A DNA stretch of 64,000 bases from the NCBI RefSeq assembly GCF_034424375.1, contig NZ_CP139965.1:496001-560000 (forward strand), in the 5' to 3' direction. The stretch comes from Paraburkholderia kururiensis (GTDB lineage Bacteria > Pseudomonadota > Gammaproteobacteria > Burkholderiales > Burkholderiaceae). Position 1 is the stretch's first letter; every line of letters starts with the position of its first letter. The notes beneath the pieces are model-generated. The model was not told the DNA's origin. It saw only the letters and a list, made by a program, of their open reading frames with translations, and did not search any database. A program made the position numbers and the translations under genes. Of this stretch, positions 50,886-61,360 are shown in pieces.

Positions 50886-51935
50886 TCAACAGATGCGCGG
50901 CAACTGCTCGCCGCTCAACATGTCGAGTTCGCGCGCGCCGCCGAGGGCGTTGAGGCGAACGGCCGGCCTGCCGTGCGCAGACACAACACGCCCTATCACC
51001 GTCGCGCGCGGATCGAAGCGACGCAGCCGCTCTACTGCGCCGCCGGCGTGGTCGGCAGGAACGAACGCGACGAAGCGTCCCTCGTTGGCCACGTAGAGCG
51101 GATCGAGCCCGAGCAGTTCGCATGCGCCGCGCACAGGGTCGAGCACCGGAATGGCGGCCTCGATGAGGTCCATCGCAACGTTCGCGGCTTCCGCAATTTC
51201 GATGAGTCCCGTTGCAAGACCACCACGCGTGAGATCGCGCAGGCAGTGCAGTTCAATACCCTCGTCGATGAGTGCCAGCACGGTGTCGGCCAGCGGCGCG
51301 CAATCGCTTGCGAGTTCCGTTTCGAAGCCTAGCCCTTCGCGCACCGCGAGAATCGCCATGCCGTGGCGGCCGATGTCGCCGCTCAGAATCACGGCGTCGC
51401 CTGCTCGAACGCGCTGCGGCACCACGGGCGCGGGCGCGCGCACCACACCGACGCCGGATGTGTTGACGTACAGCCCATCGCCCTTGCCGCGCTCCACCAC
51501 CTTCGTGTCGCCGGTCACGATGCGCACGTTCGCGGCGAGCGCCGCTGCACGCATCGATTCGACCACGCGCTGCAGCGTGGCAAGCGCGAAGCCTTCTTCG
51601 ATCACGAGACCCACGCTCAGATAACGCGGCTCGGCGCCGCACATGGCGAGGTCGTTCACGGTGCCGTTGACGGCAAGCGAGCCGATGTCTCCGCCGGGAA
51701 AGAACAGCGGGCGCACGACGTACGAATCCGTGGTGAATGCGAGCCGTTCGTTGCCGGCATCGAAGGTGGCACCGTCGTGCGTGAAGTCTTCGTTGCACGT
51801 TGCGAACGCGGGGCGAAACAGCCGCTCCACCAGTTCGTGTGTGAGGCGTCCCCCACCGCCGTGCGCGAGTTCCACCACGTCTTTGCAGCCGGTGGGCAGC
51901 GGGCACGATGCAGGAAAAAAGAACGATTCGCTCAT
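50886..51935 (-). CDS. hypE: Hydrogenase maturation protein HypE
   Basis: Converts the carbamoyl group on its C-terminal cysteine to thiocyanate, the cyanide source for the NiFe site. 349 residues; DVVELAHGGGGRLTHELV opens the family fold, TVNDLAMCGAEP and RDLTRGGLATGL follow, and the protein ends PRIC with the essential terminal Cys. The ATG at 51935 overlaps the hypD stop. Confidence 0.95.
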   Translation of the reverse strand: MSESFFFPASCPLPTGCKDVVELAHGGGGRLTHELVERLFRPAFATCNEDFTHDGATFDAGNERLAFTTDSYVVRPLFFPGGDIGSLAVNGTVNDLAMCGAEPRYLSVGLVIEEGFALATLQRVVESMRAAALAANVRIVTGDTKVVERGKGDGLYVNTSGVGVVRAPAPVVPQRVRAGDAVILSGDIGRHGMAILAVREGLGFETELASDCAPLADTVLALIDEGIELHCLRDLTRGGLATGLIEIAEAANVAMDLIEAAIPVLDPVRGACELLGLDPLYVANEGRFVAFVPADHAGGAVERLRRFDPRATVIGRVVSAHGRPAVRLNALGGARELDMLSGEQLPRIC

Positions 51936-53071
51936 AGCGTGCCTGTCGTTGTGCGGGCTTCCTGTTCGCCCGGCGCGTGGCGGCTCTCCGCGCGACGATA
52001 GCGGTAGTACGCGGCACACACGCCTTCGGACGACACCATCGTTGCGCCCAGCGGATGCTCCGGCGTGCACCGTGTACCGAATGCGGGGCAATCGCAGGGC
52101 TTGCGCCGGCCGCGCAGCAATTCGCCTGCAATGCATTCGTTCGCGTGTTCGGCGGGTACGTCGAGGTTCGCGAAGCGCGCGAGCGCGTCGTAACGCCGAT
52201 AGCGCGGCGCAAGCCCAAGACCGCTCGCGGCAATCTCGCCCATGCCGCGCCAGCGCTGCGCCTGCACGCTGAAGACCTGGGCCACGGCGGTACGCGCCGC
52301 GGCGTTGCCCTCGCGTCGCACGGCGCGGCTGTAGGGGTTCTCCACTTTCGCTTCGCCTGCTTCGAGTTGGCGAATGCAGAGATAGAGCCCGTGCAGCAGA
52401 TCGACGGGTTCGAAGCCCGTCACCACGATAGGAACGTGATGCCGCTGCGCGAGCGGCTCGTAGTCGGCATAGCCCATCACCGTGCACACGTGCCCGGCGG
52501 CGAGAAAACCGTTCACGCCGTTGCCCGGCTCCGCGAGTATCGCTTCGATGGCGGGCGGCACGAGTACGTGCGAAACGAGCAGACAGAAATTCGCCAGTTG
52601 CTCGCGTTCGGCCTGCAGCACGGCCATGGCCGTGGCAGGTGCCGTCGTCTCGAAGCCGATGGCGAAGAACACGACCAGACGTTCAGGATGACTACGCGCC
52701 AGCGCCACGGCATCGAGCGGCGAATAGACGACGCGCACGTCCGCGCCATGCGCCCTCGCCGCGAGCAGGCTGTCGCGTTCGCCCGGCACGCGCAGCATGT
52801 CGCCGAACGAGCAGAAGATCACCTCGGGCCGGCGCGCCAGCTCGATAGCGGTATCGATCATGCCTGCCGGCGTGACGCATACCGGGCAACCTGGACCGTG
52901 CAGCAGCGTGATGCCGGGCGGCAACATGCGGTCGATGCCGTGCCGCACGATGGAATGGGTCTGCCCGCCGCAGATTTCCATGATGGTCCAGTGGCGCGTG
53001 GCGATCTTCGCAATCGCATCCGCATAGCGATGCGCGGCGGCAGGATCGCGCCATTCGTCGACGTGCTTCAT
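51932..53071 (-). CDS. hypD: Hydrogenase maturation protein HypD
   Basis: Iron-sulfur scaffold on which the Fe(CN)2CO unit is assembled with HypC. 379 residues; MEICGGQTHSIVRHGI, HGPGCPVCVTP and FFAIGFETTAPATA are the conserved segments, and the C-terminal CDCPAFGTRC region holds 4Fe-4S ligands. Linked to hypC and hypE by overlapping start and stop codons. Confidence 0.95.
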   Translation of the reverse strand: MKHVDEWRDPAAAHRYADAIAKIATRHWTIMEICGGQTHSIVRHGIDRMLPPGITLLHGPGCPVCVTPAGMIDTAIELARRPEVIFCSFGDMLRVPGERDSLLAARAHGADVRVVYSPLDAVALARSHPERLVVFFAIGFETTAPATAMAVLQAEREQLANFCLLVSHVLVPPAIEAILAEPGNGVNGFLAAGHVCTVMGYADYEPLAQRHHVPIVVTGFEPVDLLHGLYLCIRQLEAGEAKVENPYSRAVRREGNAAARTAVAQVFSVQAQRWRGMGEIAASGLGLAPRYRRYDALARFANLDVPAEHANECIAGELLRGRRKPCDCPAFGTRCTPEHPLGATMVSSEGVCAAYYRYRRAESRHAPGEQEARTTTGTL

Positions 53072-53310
53072 GTGTCGTGCTCCCCAGCGTCGAGGTCGGC
53101 AAGCGCCGCGAGTGTCTTGAGCGCCTCGGCCTCGTCGATCACGGCTATCGCGAAACCCGCGTGTACGAGCACGTAGTGGCCAGGCATCGCCTCAGGCACA
53201 TAGGCCAGGTTCACCGCTTTCACAATGCCGCCGAAATCGACACGCCCCTGGCGCATGAGCGGGTCGTCGCCATCGATGGTGAGAATCTGGCCGGGAACGG
53301 CGAGGCACAT
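53068..53310 (-). CDS. hypC: Hydrogenase maturation chaperone HypC
   Basis: 80 residues starting MCLAVPGQIL, with the N-terminal Cys2 that binds the Fe(CN)2CO group. DFGGIVKAVNLAYVPEA and GHYVLVHAGFAIAVID complete the OB-like fold. The ATG shares one base with the hypF stop. Confidence 0.94.
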   Translation of the reverse strand: MCLAVPGQILTIDGDDPLMRQGRVDFGGIVKAVNLAYVPEAMPGHYVLVHAGFAIAVIDEAEALKTLAALADLDAGEHDT

Positions 53311-55700
53311 CAGCGTTTCTCCTCGTGTTCTGCACACTGTGCGTGCGTGGCGGCGGTTGCGAACAACGCCTGGCCCACCGCGAGGCCGCCGTCGTTGGGC
53401 GGCACACGGCCATGCGTGAACGCTTCGAAACCGGCCTCGCGCAAACGCGCGAGCGCGCGCGAGGCGAGGCGTTCGTTCTGAAAGCAGCCGCCTGTGAGCA
53501 GCACATGCCGTGTAGCGGCACGCGCGGTCACTTGCACCACGACATCGGCGATGAGTTGCGCGAGCGCATCGTGGAAGGCCGCGGCGAGCGTAGCGGCATC
53601 GACGCCGGCCTCGCTCGCTTCGACGAGTGCGGCGAGCGTTGGCGTCCAGTCGGCTACGAGCATGCCGTCGTTCGCGTGGGTTCGCAGCACCGCGGGCGCA
53701 AGCGCGAAGTCCTGCGAAGACCGGCTGGCCGCCGCTTCCAGGGCGAGCGCCGCTTCGCCCTCGAAGCTGCTGTGTCGGCATACGCCGAGGATGGACGACA
53801 CCGCATCGAACAGCCGGCCGGCACTCGACGTAAGCGGCGCGTGCACGCCGCGCGCAAGCATGGCGTTGAACACGCGGCGTGCTTCAGGTGCCGCGTCCGC
53901 AACGGGCGGCAAGACGTGCTTCGACCACATCGCCTCGCCGAACACGGCATGCAATGCGCCGAATGCGGCACGATCGGGTTCGCGCATCGCGGCGTCGCCG
54001 CCCGGCAATCGGAACGGCAGCACGTGCGCCACGCGACGATAAACGTAACCGCTGCGGTTACGCTCCACCGCGATAAACTCGCCGCCCCATACCGTGCCGT
54101 CGCCGCCGTAGCCGCTGCCGTCCCAGGCAACGCCGAGCACCGGCTCTGCCTCCAGGCCCCGATCCGCCATGCCGGCCAGCACGTGGGCGACGTGATGCGG
54201 TACGTGCCGCACTTCGCCCGCAAGCTTCGCCGCGAACTGCGTGCTGTAGTAGTCGGGATGCGTGTCGCACGCAACGGCCGGCGACGTCATCGGGAACAGC
54301 CGCTGCATGTCGTTCGTTCCTTGCGCGAAGGCCGTGCGTGCCGCGCTGCCGTCCAGGTCGCCGATATACGGACCCAGCACGATCTGCTGCCCCGCTGCTG
54401 CCGCGACCGCGCTCTTGCCGTGGCCGCCCAGCGCGAGCACCGCAGACGCGCCGCGTGAGTCAACGGCCTGCGTCGCGAGCACGAGCGGTGCGTAACCACG
54501 CGCGTGCCGAATGACGACGGGTTCGCCCGCCACGACGCGCACCACCGAATCGTCCACGCGATGCACGATGGGACGGTCGTGAATCAGAAACAAATCGGCC
54601 ACACCGTGAAGCGTCTGAATGGCTTCGCGCTCGTCGCAGACGATGGGGTCGCCGCTACGATTGCCGCTCGTCGCGACGATGGGAAAACCGAGTTGCTTCA
54701 TGAGCAGGTGATGCAGCGGCGTGTACGGCAGCATGATGCCGAGCCACGGAAGCGAAGGCGCCACGGAGGGCGCGAGCGCCGGTGCATCTTCGCGCGCACG
54801 CAGCAACACGATGGGCGCGGCGGCGGAACGCAGCAATGCCGCCTCCGTTGCGCCGACCTGTGCGAGCGCAGTCGCTGCGTCGAAGTCCGGCGTCATGATG
54901 GCGAACGGCTTCGACGGCCTGCGCTTGCGTTCGCGCAGCAAGCGCACGGCTGCATCGTTGCAGGCATCCGCGAGCAGCTGGAAGCCGCCCAGGCCCTTCA
55001 TCGCCACGATGGCGCCTGCGCGCAGTGCGTCCGCGGCCTGGCCGAGCGCGTCGTCGTCCATGCATATTGGCCGGCCGTGCGCATCGAAGAGCGCAAGCCT
55101 CGGGCCGCAACGCCGGCACGCGTTGGTTTCGGCATGAAAACGCCGCGATGCAGGGTCGTCGTATTCGGCCTGACACGCCGCGCACATCGTGAAGCGCCGC
55201 ATGGCCGTGCGTTCACGGTCGTACGGCGCACACTCGATCAGGCTGAAGCGCGGACCGCAATGCACGCACGTCGTGAACGGATAGCGATAGCGGCGGTTGG
55301 CCGGGTCGTCGATCTCGTCGAGGCATTCGGCACACGTGGCGAGATCGGGCAGCACCGCCGCGAACTGCGTGCGTTCGTGCGTGCTGGCCGCGATCGCGAA
55401 TGCCTCGTCGCCGCAAGCCGCCATGCGTTCGATGCGGCGTTCGCGCACCTGCGCGGGGTGCCGCAATTCCGTATCGAAGCGGGCAACGAAGCGTTCCAGC
55501 GCGAGCGCATCGCCCTCCACTTCGATCACAGCACCGTCGCCCGTATTGCGCACGAATCCGCACAGACCTTCGCTCACGGCAAGCCGATGCACGAACGGAC
55601 GAAAGCCTACGCCCTGCACAGCGCCGGTCGCAACGATGCGCAGACGCATCACGGCGTCGTGCCCAGGTGCGTACGCGAAGGTGCGCTGCGGTGCGTTCAC
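53310..55700 (-). CDS. hypF: Carbamoyltransferase HypF
   Basis: Transfers carbamoyl from carbamoyl phosphate to HypE. About 796 residues: acylphosphatase domain (AVQGVGFRPFVHRLA), two zinc fingers (CAECLDEIDD, CVHCGPRF, CAACQAEYDD, CRRCGPRL), a YrdC-like domain (KGLGGFQLLADACND) and a Kae1-like domain (HHVAHVLAGMADRG). The GTG at 55700 is proposed because it overlaps the hypA stop as GTGA; an ATG at 55649 is the alternative. Confidence 0.92.
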   Translation of the reverse strand: MNAPQRTFAYAPGHDAVMRLRIVATGAVQGVGFRPFVHRLAVSEGLCGFVRNTGDGAVIEVEGDALALERFVARFDTELRHPAQVRERRIERMAACGDEAFAIAASTHERTQFAAVLPDLATCAECLDEIDDPANRRYRYPFTTCVHCGPRFSLIECAPYDRERTAMRRFTMCAACQAEYDDPASRRFHAETNACRRCGPRLALFDAHGRPICMDDDALGQAADALRAGAIVAMKGLGGFQLLADACNDAAVRLLRERKRRPSKPFAIMTPDFDAATALAQVGATEAALLRSAAAPIVLLRAREDAPALAPSVAPSLPWLGIMLPYTPLHHLLMKQLGFPIVATSGNRSGDPIVCDEREAIQTLHGVADLFLIHDRPIVHRVDDSVVRVVAGEPVVIRHARGYAPLVLATQAVDSRGASAVLALGGHGKSAVAAAAGQQIVLGPYIGDLDGSAARTAFAQGTNDMQRLFPMTSPAVACDTHPDYYSTQFAAKLAGEVRHVPHHVAHVLAGMADRGLEAEPVLGVAWDGSGYGGDGTVWGGEFIAVERNRSGYVYRRVAHVLPFRLPGGDAAMREPDRAAFGALHAVFGEAMWSKHVLPPVADAAPEARRVFNAMLARGVHAPLTSSAGRLFDAVSSILGVCRHSSFEGEAALALEAAASRSSQDFALAPAVLRTHANDGMLVADWTPTLAALVEASEAGVDAATLAAAFHDALAQLIADVVVQVTARAATRHVLLTGGCFQNERLASRALARLREAGFEAFTHGRVPPNDGGLAVGQALFATAATHAQCAEHEEKR

Positions 55701-55984
55701 GGCACTTCGCTCCGCTCGTCGGGCACCTCCAGCGCCACGCTTTGCAGCACCACGTGCAGCGCGTTCGGATGCGCGGCATCGTGCGAGGTCTCGATTTTCA
55801 GCGTCGCCTGTTCGGCCAGCGTGCCGCGCACCTCTTCGTCGAAGTGCTCGCGAAAATGCTCGGGCGAAAACTGGCTCAACGCGCCGAGCCACACATGCAC
55901 TTCGCTCACGCGCTCGGCGTCGGCTTCGAGTGCAGCGGCTACCACGCGACGCACGAGGTCGCGCACGATTCCGGTTTCATGCAT
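55697..55984 (-). CDS. hypA: HypA-like nickel chaperone lacking the zinc-binding cysteines
   Basis: 95 residues. The N-terminus MHETGIVRDLV keeps the MHE nickel-binding start, and VHVWLGALSQFSPEHFREHF matches the family core. Normal HypA (about 113 residues) has two CxxC pairs forming a zinc finger; this protein contains no cysteine at all, and the finger region is shortened to SHDAAHPNALHVV. The frame is intact and overlaps its neighbours, so it appears to be a functional variant rather than a pseudogene. Confidence 0.8.
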   Translation of the reverse strand: MHETGIVRDLVRRVVAAALEADAERVSEVHVWLGALSQFSPEHFREHFDEEVRGTLAEQATLKIETSHDAAHPNALHVVLQSVALEVPDERSEVP

Positions 55985-56509
55985 CGGATGGCTCCCTGGG
56001 CGGGCAGTTTGTGTCGCGTGAGTCGCAGCGCAGTCGCTCCACCTCGGCTATCACCTGGCTCGCGGCTTCGGGAACGGCTGCCGCCACCGCGGGCGTAACC
56101 GGTGCCCCCACGTCGAAGCACGCGCCTTCAATGGCGAACACGACGATGTCTTTCGGCGCCACGCCCAGCGCTTCGGCCAGCGCGATGGCGTCCGCGAGTC
56201 CGAACGCGTGGCTCGACGCGAACGGCATCTCGCGCGGCAGCGCCTGCGTGGCGAGATCGAGCCGACGGATGCGGCCGGGTTCGCCCAGCGGCGCGGCGGC
56301 GTCGATGCAGATCAGCGCGTCGATGCCGCCCATGTCGTCGCCCAGGTTCATCATGTCGCCGCCGCGCGTGAGCAGCGACACGTCAGCGGGCAAACGGCCC
56401 GCGAGTGCCGCCGCGACGAGTGCGCCCACACCGTCGTCGCCGCGATCGGGGTTGCCGATGCCGATCACGCGCACCGTGCGTGCGGGGGCGTGTGTTTGCG
56501 TCGCGTGGC

Positions 56510-56513
<4 letters not shown>
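55977..56513 (-). CDS. Hydrogenase maturation protease
   Basis: 178 residues of the HybD/HycI family that removes the C-terminal peptide of the large subunit after nickel insertion. GIGNPDRGDDGVG (about 18-30) carries the nickel-sensing Asp, and IDALICIDAAAP the second acid. The tail after about 165 is variable. The ATG overlaps the large-subunit stop by ATGA and the 3' end overlaps hypA by 8 bases. Confidence 0.92.
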
Positions 56514-57788
<1,275 letters not shown>

Positions 57789-57799
<11 letters not shown>

Positions 57800-58592
57800 G
57801 ACGTTCGCTCTCCTCGCGGAACGGTTCGGCCGCTGCGTTGAAGGTGCGCAGCGCACGCTCGATGTCGCGCGGTCTTGCGCCCAGCGCCCGCCATTCGCGC
57901 GAAAGCGCCGGCATGTTGGGCGTTTCCATCGGACCGTAGCAGCCATAACAGCCGCGCCGATACGACGGGCAAATCGCCCCGCAGCCTGCATGGGTGACGG
58001 GCCCGAGACACGGCGTACCCTGCACCATCACGCAGACGTTGCCGCGCTGCTTGCATTCGATGCACACGCTATGCGCCGCGATGGCAGGCTTGCGCCCCGC
58101 CAGATACGCGGTAATCACTTCGAGCAGTTGCATCTTGTTGATGGGACAGCCGTGCAGCTCGTAATCCACGCGCACGTGCGACGAGATGGGCGTGGATGTG
58201 GCCAGCGTGCTGATGTAACGGGGCCGCGCGTAGACGGCGGCAATGAAGGCATCGACGTCCGCGAAGTTACGCAGTGCCTGAATGCCGCCCGCCGTGGCGC
58301 ACGCGCCAATCGTGACCAGGTATTTCGATTGCTTGCGCACGTCGTGAATGCGCTGCGCGTCGTGTTCGGTGGTAATGGACCCTTCCACGAGCGAGAGGTC
58401 GTAGGGTCCGCGCATGACGGCGCTGGACGCCTCGCTGAAGTTCGCGATTTCCACGGCGTCGGCGAGTGCGAGCAGTTCGTCTTCGCAATCGAGCAGCGAG
58501 AGTTGGCAGCCGTCGCACGAGGAGAACTTCCACACGGCAAGGCGCGGGCGTTTGTTCGTTGCACTGCGCGGCTGGCTTGCGGCGGCGTTCAT
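57789..58592 (-). CDS. hydD: [NiFe] hydrogenase small (delta) subunit, group 3b-like
   Basis: 267 residues with no Tat signal, consistent with a cytosolic enzyme. FSSCDGCQLSLLDCEDEL (about 23-40) holds the proximal cluster ligands; TIGACATAGG, ELHGCPINK, CIECKQRGNVC and GCGAICPSYRRGCYGC supply the rest. Passes electrons from the NiFe site to the flavin subunit. Confidence 0.92.
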
Positions 58593-58593
58593 C

Positions 58594-59484
58594 TCATACC
58601 TCCCGCACGGCGAGATAGCGCGCGATCGTGTCGTAGCGCATCACGGGGCCGTCCTTGCAGACGAACGTGGGGCCGAACTGGCAATGGCCGCACAGGCCTA
58701 CCGCGCATTTCATGTTGCGCTCCATCGAAAGATAGATGCGCGTGTCGGGCACGCCGCGGTCGCGAAGCGCATTCGCGGTGAAGCGCATCATCACCTCGGG
58801 GCCGCATACGAGCGCGGTGGTGTCGCGCGGATCAAACGCGGCCCGCGCGATGAGCGACGGCATCACGCCGACGTGGCCGAACCAGTGCGCGTCCGCGTGA
58901 TCGACGATCACTTCCACGCTGATGTCGAAGCGCTGCCGCCACCGCTCCAGCTCGCGGCGATACAGCATGCCTTCGGGATTGCGGCAGCCGAAGAGAATCG
59001 CGACACGCCCATAGCGCCCGCGATTCGCCAGGATGTCGTAGATGGCGGGGCGCAGCGGCGCGAGGCCCAGGCCGCCTGCGGCGATCACCACGTCCGTGCC
59101 CGCCGCGGTCTGCATCGGCCAGCCCGCACCGAACGGCCCGCGCACACCGAGCGTGGCGCCGGCCGCGAGGTGCGCGAGCGCATGGCTCACGGCACCCACG
59201 TCGCGAATGGTGTGCACGAACGTACCTTCTGCGGCGGAGTCGCCGCTCATGCTGATGGCCGCTTCACCCACGCCGAATGCGTAGAGCATGTTGAACTGGC
59301 CCGGCGCGAAGGCGGGCCGCCCGCCCGCGAGCGGCTCGAGTTCGAGCGTCACGACGTCCGGCAGCTCTTTGCGCCGCGCGGCCACGCGGTACTCCTGCGG
59401 CACGAACGGATCGAATGCGTCGCACGGATCGCACGAAGCGCGCGCGAGCGTGGCCGAAGTCACGCGAACGTCATCGTTTTCCAT
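58594..59484 (-). CDS. hydG: Hydrogenase FAD/NAD(P)-binding (gamma) subunit
   Basis: 296-residue ferredoxin-reductase-type protein. FAPGQFNMLYAFGVGE binds flavin, GGLGLAPLRP and VCGPEVMM the pyridine nucleotide, and CAVGLCGHCQFGPTFVC near the C-terminus a 2Fe-2S cluster. Carries electrons between the hydrogenase core and NAD(P). Two bases separate it from the small-subunit gene. Confidence 0.92.
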   Translation of the reverse strand: MENDDVRVTSATLARASCDPCDAFDPFVPQEYRVAARRKELPDVVTLELEPLAGGRPAFAPGQFNMLYAFGVGEAAISMSGDSAAEGTFVHTIRDVGAVSHALAHLAAGATLGVRGPFGAGWPMQTAAGTDVVIAAGGLGLAPLRPAIYDILANRGRYGRVAILFGCRNPEGMLYRRELERWRQRFDISVEVIVDHADAHWFGHVGVMPSLIARAAFDPRDTTALVCGPEVMMRFTANALRDRGVPDTRIYLSMERNMKCAVGLCGHCQFGPTFVCKDGPVMRYDTIARYLAVREV

Positions 59485-59929
59485 AGACGTCGAGAATCTG
59501 CAGGCGGGTGGCGTGAAGCCGTTTCGTGAGAATCGGCAGGAAGCGCTTCATCATTTCGTAGCCGAGGTCGTGATCGGCCTCGCACTTGCCGCGCAGACAG
59601 GCGGCGTTGATGCCCACCGCGCGCGTGAGCGTCATGGCGCGGGCGTCGAACATCCAGCGGTACGGCGGCACGAGCCACGATGCGCCGATGATCTCGCCCT
59701 CGCCCAGCGTCTCGAACACCACGGGCGCCTGCCCCGGCGCCGATATTTCGAGCGCCGCGCGGCCGTGGCGAATCAGATAGAACTCGTCGGCGGAGTCGCC
59801 TTCGTGAAAGAGGTAATCGCCCGTGTCGAAGCGGCAGTTGCGCGCGCAGCCCGCCACGAGTTGCAAATGCTCGCGTGCGAAGCCGGCGAAGAACGCATGC
59901 TCGCCGAGAATCTGCTCAAGGCCTTCCAT
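59471..59929 (-). CDS. Cyclic-nucleotide-binding-domain protein of the hydrogenase operon
   Basis: 152 residues made almost wholly of a Crp-type cNMP-binding fold (FDTGDYLFHEGDSADEFYLI, LGEGEIIGASWLV); no DNA-binding helix-turn-helix follows. It therefore looks like a ligand-sensing subunit, not a transcription factor. Homologues occur in bacterial group 3b hydrogenase operons. The ATG at 59929 is chosen for its GGAGACGGCA; one eight codons earlier is possible. It overlaps both neighbouring genes by 14 bases. Confidence 0.82.
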   Translation of the reverse strand: MEGLEQILGEHAFFAGFAREHLQLVAGCARNCRFDTGDYLFHEGDSADEFYLIRHGRAALEISAPGQAPVVFETLGEGEIIGASWLVPPYRWMFDARAMTLTRAVGINAACLRGKCEADHDLGYEMMKRFLPILTKRLHATRLQILDVYGKR

Positions 59930-61157
59930 TGCCGTCTCCGTTGCCGTCTCCATTCGCGGCGCCTGCTGGGGTCGTGGCGCCGGGTGTGGCCCGGATCGCA
60001 GCCACTTCCTCCGTGATGTCGATACCCACCGGGCACCACGTAATACAGCGCCCGCAGCCGACGCAGCCCGAAGTACCGAACTGGTCGATCCACCCCGCCA
60101 GCTTGTGCGTGAGCCATTGACGGTAACGCGCCTCGCCGGACTGCCGCACACTGCCGCCATGCAGCCACGAAAAATCCAGCGTGAAGCACGAGTCCCATTT
60201 GCGTACGCGTTCGGCTGTGGTGCCCGCGAGGTCGGTGTGGTCTTCGACCGTCGTGCAGAAGCAGGTGGGGCACACCATCGTGCAGTTGCCGCAACTGAGG
60301 CACCGGTCGCCCACTTCGGCCCAGCGCGGATGACGCAGGTTGTCTTGCAGAAGCGTCTTGAGGTTGTCCGTCTGCATGGTGCGGCCCATCTGCTGCGCCG
60401 TGCGCGCCACCACGGCATGGGCTGCGTCGATGTCGGCTGGCGTTGCCTCGCCGTGCGCAAGCTGCGCGAGCAGGTCGGCGCCCGCGGCGCTGCCGGCCTC
60501 TACGACGAAGCGGCCGCTCGTGCCGTCGGCTGCGGCAGGCAACTCGGTGAGCGCGAGGTCGAAACCTTCGGTCGCCTTCGGTCCGGTTTGCATCGATGCG
60601 CAAAAGCACGTGCCGCCCGCCTGCGAACAGTTCACCGCCACGATGAAGGCATCGCGCCGCCGCAACGCATAGCCGCGGTCCACCCATGCACCGGCGAGGA
60701 AGACGCGGTCCTGTATCGCGATGGCGTTCAGCTCGCAAGCGCGCACGCCGATGAAGGCGAATTTCTGCGGCACGCGATCGGCGGCCTCGTTGGACTCATT
60801 GGCCTCGTTGGACGCGCTGCACTCGGCAAACGCGAGGCCCTCGCCGTCTTTACGCACGGTGAAGAGCCGCTCCACAGGCGGATGCAAAAACTGCTTCCAC
60901 GAATGCGGGCCAACCGCGAAACCGAAGAGCGCCTGGTCGGTGCGGCGCTGCAGTTCGTAGCGCCCCGGTGCCTGGTAGTCGGTCCAGCCTGCGGGCAGGT
61001 CGTCGACGCTCGCGATGTCGTCGTAGACGATGGCGTCGTCGCGCACCGTGGGGCCGATGACGCGGTACGCGCGCGCGGCAAGCGCCTGGATGAGCGCGGT
61101 CAGGCCCTTCGCGTCGAGCATGGCGGGCGGACTGTGTGCGAACGATGACGAGGTCAT
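59916..61157 (-). CDS. hydB: Hydrogenase Fe-S (beta) subunit
   Basis: 413 residues. Two 4Fe-4S motifs near the C-terminus (CLSCGNCTMVCPTCFC and CVGCGRCITWCPVGID) follow an N-terminal domain shared with sulfhydrogenase beta subunits and anaerobic sulfite reductase A (FAFIGVRACELNAIAIQDR). The C-terminal GDGNGDGNG tail is low complexity and overlaps the next gene. AGGTG lies before the ATG at 61157; the frame is open 21 codons further. First gene of the hydrogenase operon. Confidence 0.9.
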   Translation of the reverse strand: MTSSSFAHSPPAMLDAKGLTALIQALAARAYRVIGPTVRDDAIVYDDIASVDDLPAGWTDYQAPGRYELQRRTDQALFGFAVGPHSWKQFLHPPVERLFTVRKDGEGLAFAECSASNEANESNEAADRVPQKFAFIGVRACELNAIAIQDRVFLAGAWVDRGYALRRRDAFIVAVNCSQAGGTCFCASMQTGPKATEGFDLALTELPAAADGTSGRFVVEAGSAAGADLLAQLAHGEATPADIDAAHAVVARTAQQMGRTMQTDNLKTLLQDNLRHPRWAEVGDRCLSCGNCTMVCPTCFCTTVEDHTDLAGTTAERVRKWDSCFTLDFSWLHGGSVRQSGEARYRQWLTHKLAGWIDQFGTSGCVGCGRCITWCPVGIDITEEVAAIRATPGATTPAGAANGDGNGDGNGRP

Positions 61158-61215
61158 GCTCAAGCACCTGTGAACGGGTAGACGTGCGCCTTCGAAAGAC
61201 TGTGCCCCCATGGGG

Positions 61216-61231
61216 GGCAAGGACGGCGCCG
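61216..61231 (-). promoter_or_regulatory. Weak sigma-54-like element before the hydrogenase operon
   Basis: Minus strand CGGCGCCGTCCTTGCC has GG-N10-GC spacing and TTGC but departs from consensus in the -24 box. It lies between the phased repeats and hydB; a start near 61205 would give a 48-base leader. Confidence 0.25.
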
Positions 61232-61240
61232 CCCGGTTCT

Positions 61241-61280
61241 GCTCAGTTCAGCTCATTTGAGCTCATTTGAGCTCAGTTGA
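61241..61280. repeat. Four phased 10-bp repeats upstream of the hydrogenase operon
   Basis: Four consecutive units: GCTCAGTTCA, GCTCATTTGA, GCTCATTTGA, GCTCAGTTGA. Adjacent units create GCTCA-TT-TGAGC palindromes. The 10-base period places each on the same face of the helix, as expected for cooperative regulator binding. They lie 84-123 bases before the hydB start. Confidence 0.7.
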
Positions 61281-61360
61281 GTATAGGCGGCGCACCTGCG
61301 TCCTGCTGACCAACATGATGCTTCGCGCCGCTGCCGCGTTCGTGCGCGGGCAGCGGCCTC

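Noticed and set aside
55697..55984. hypA as a pseudogene or frameshift remnant
   Set aside because: The frame is intact, conserved motifs run to the end and both ends overlap neighbouring genes in register.
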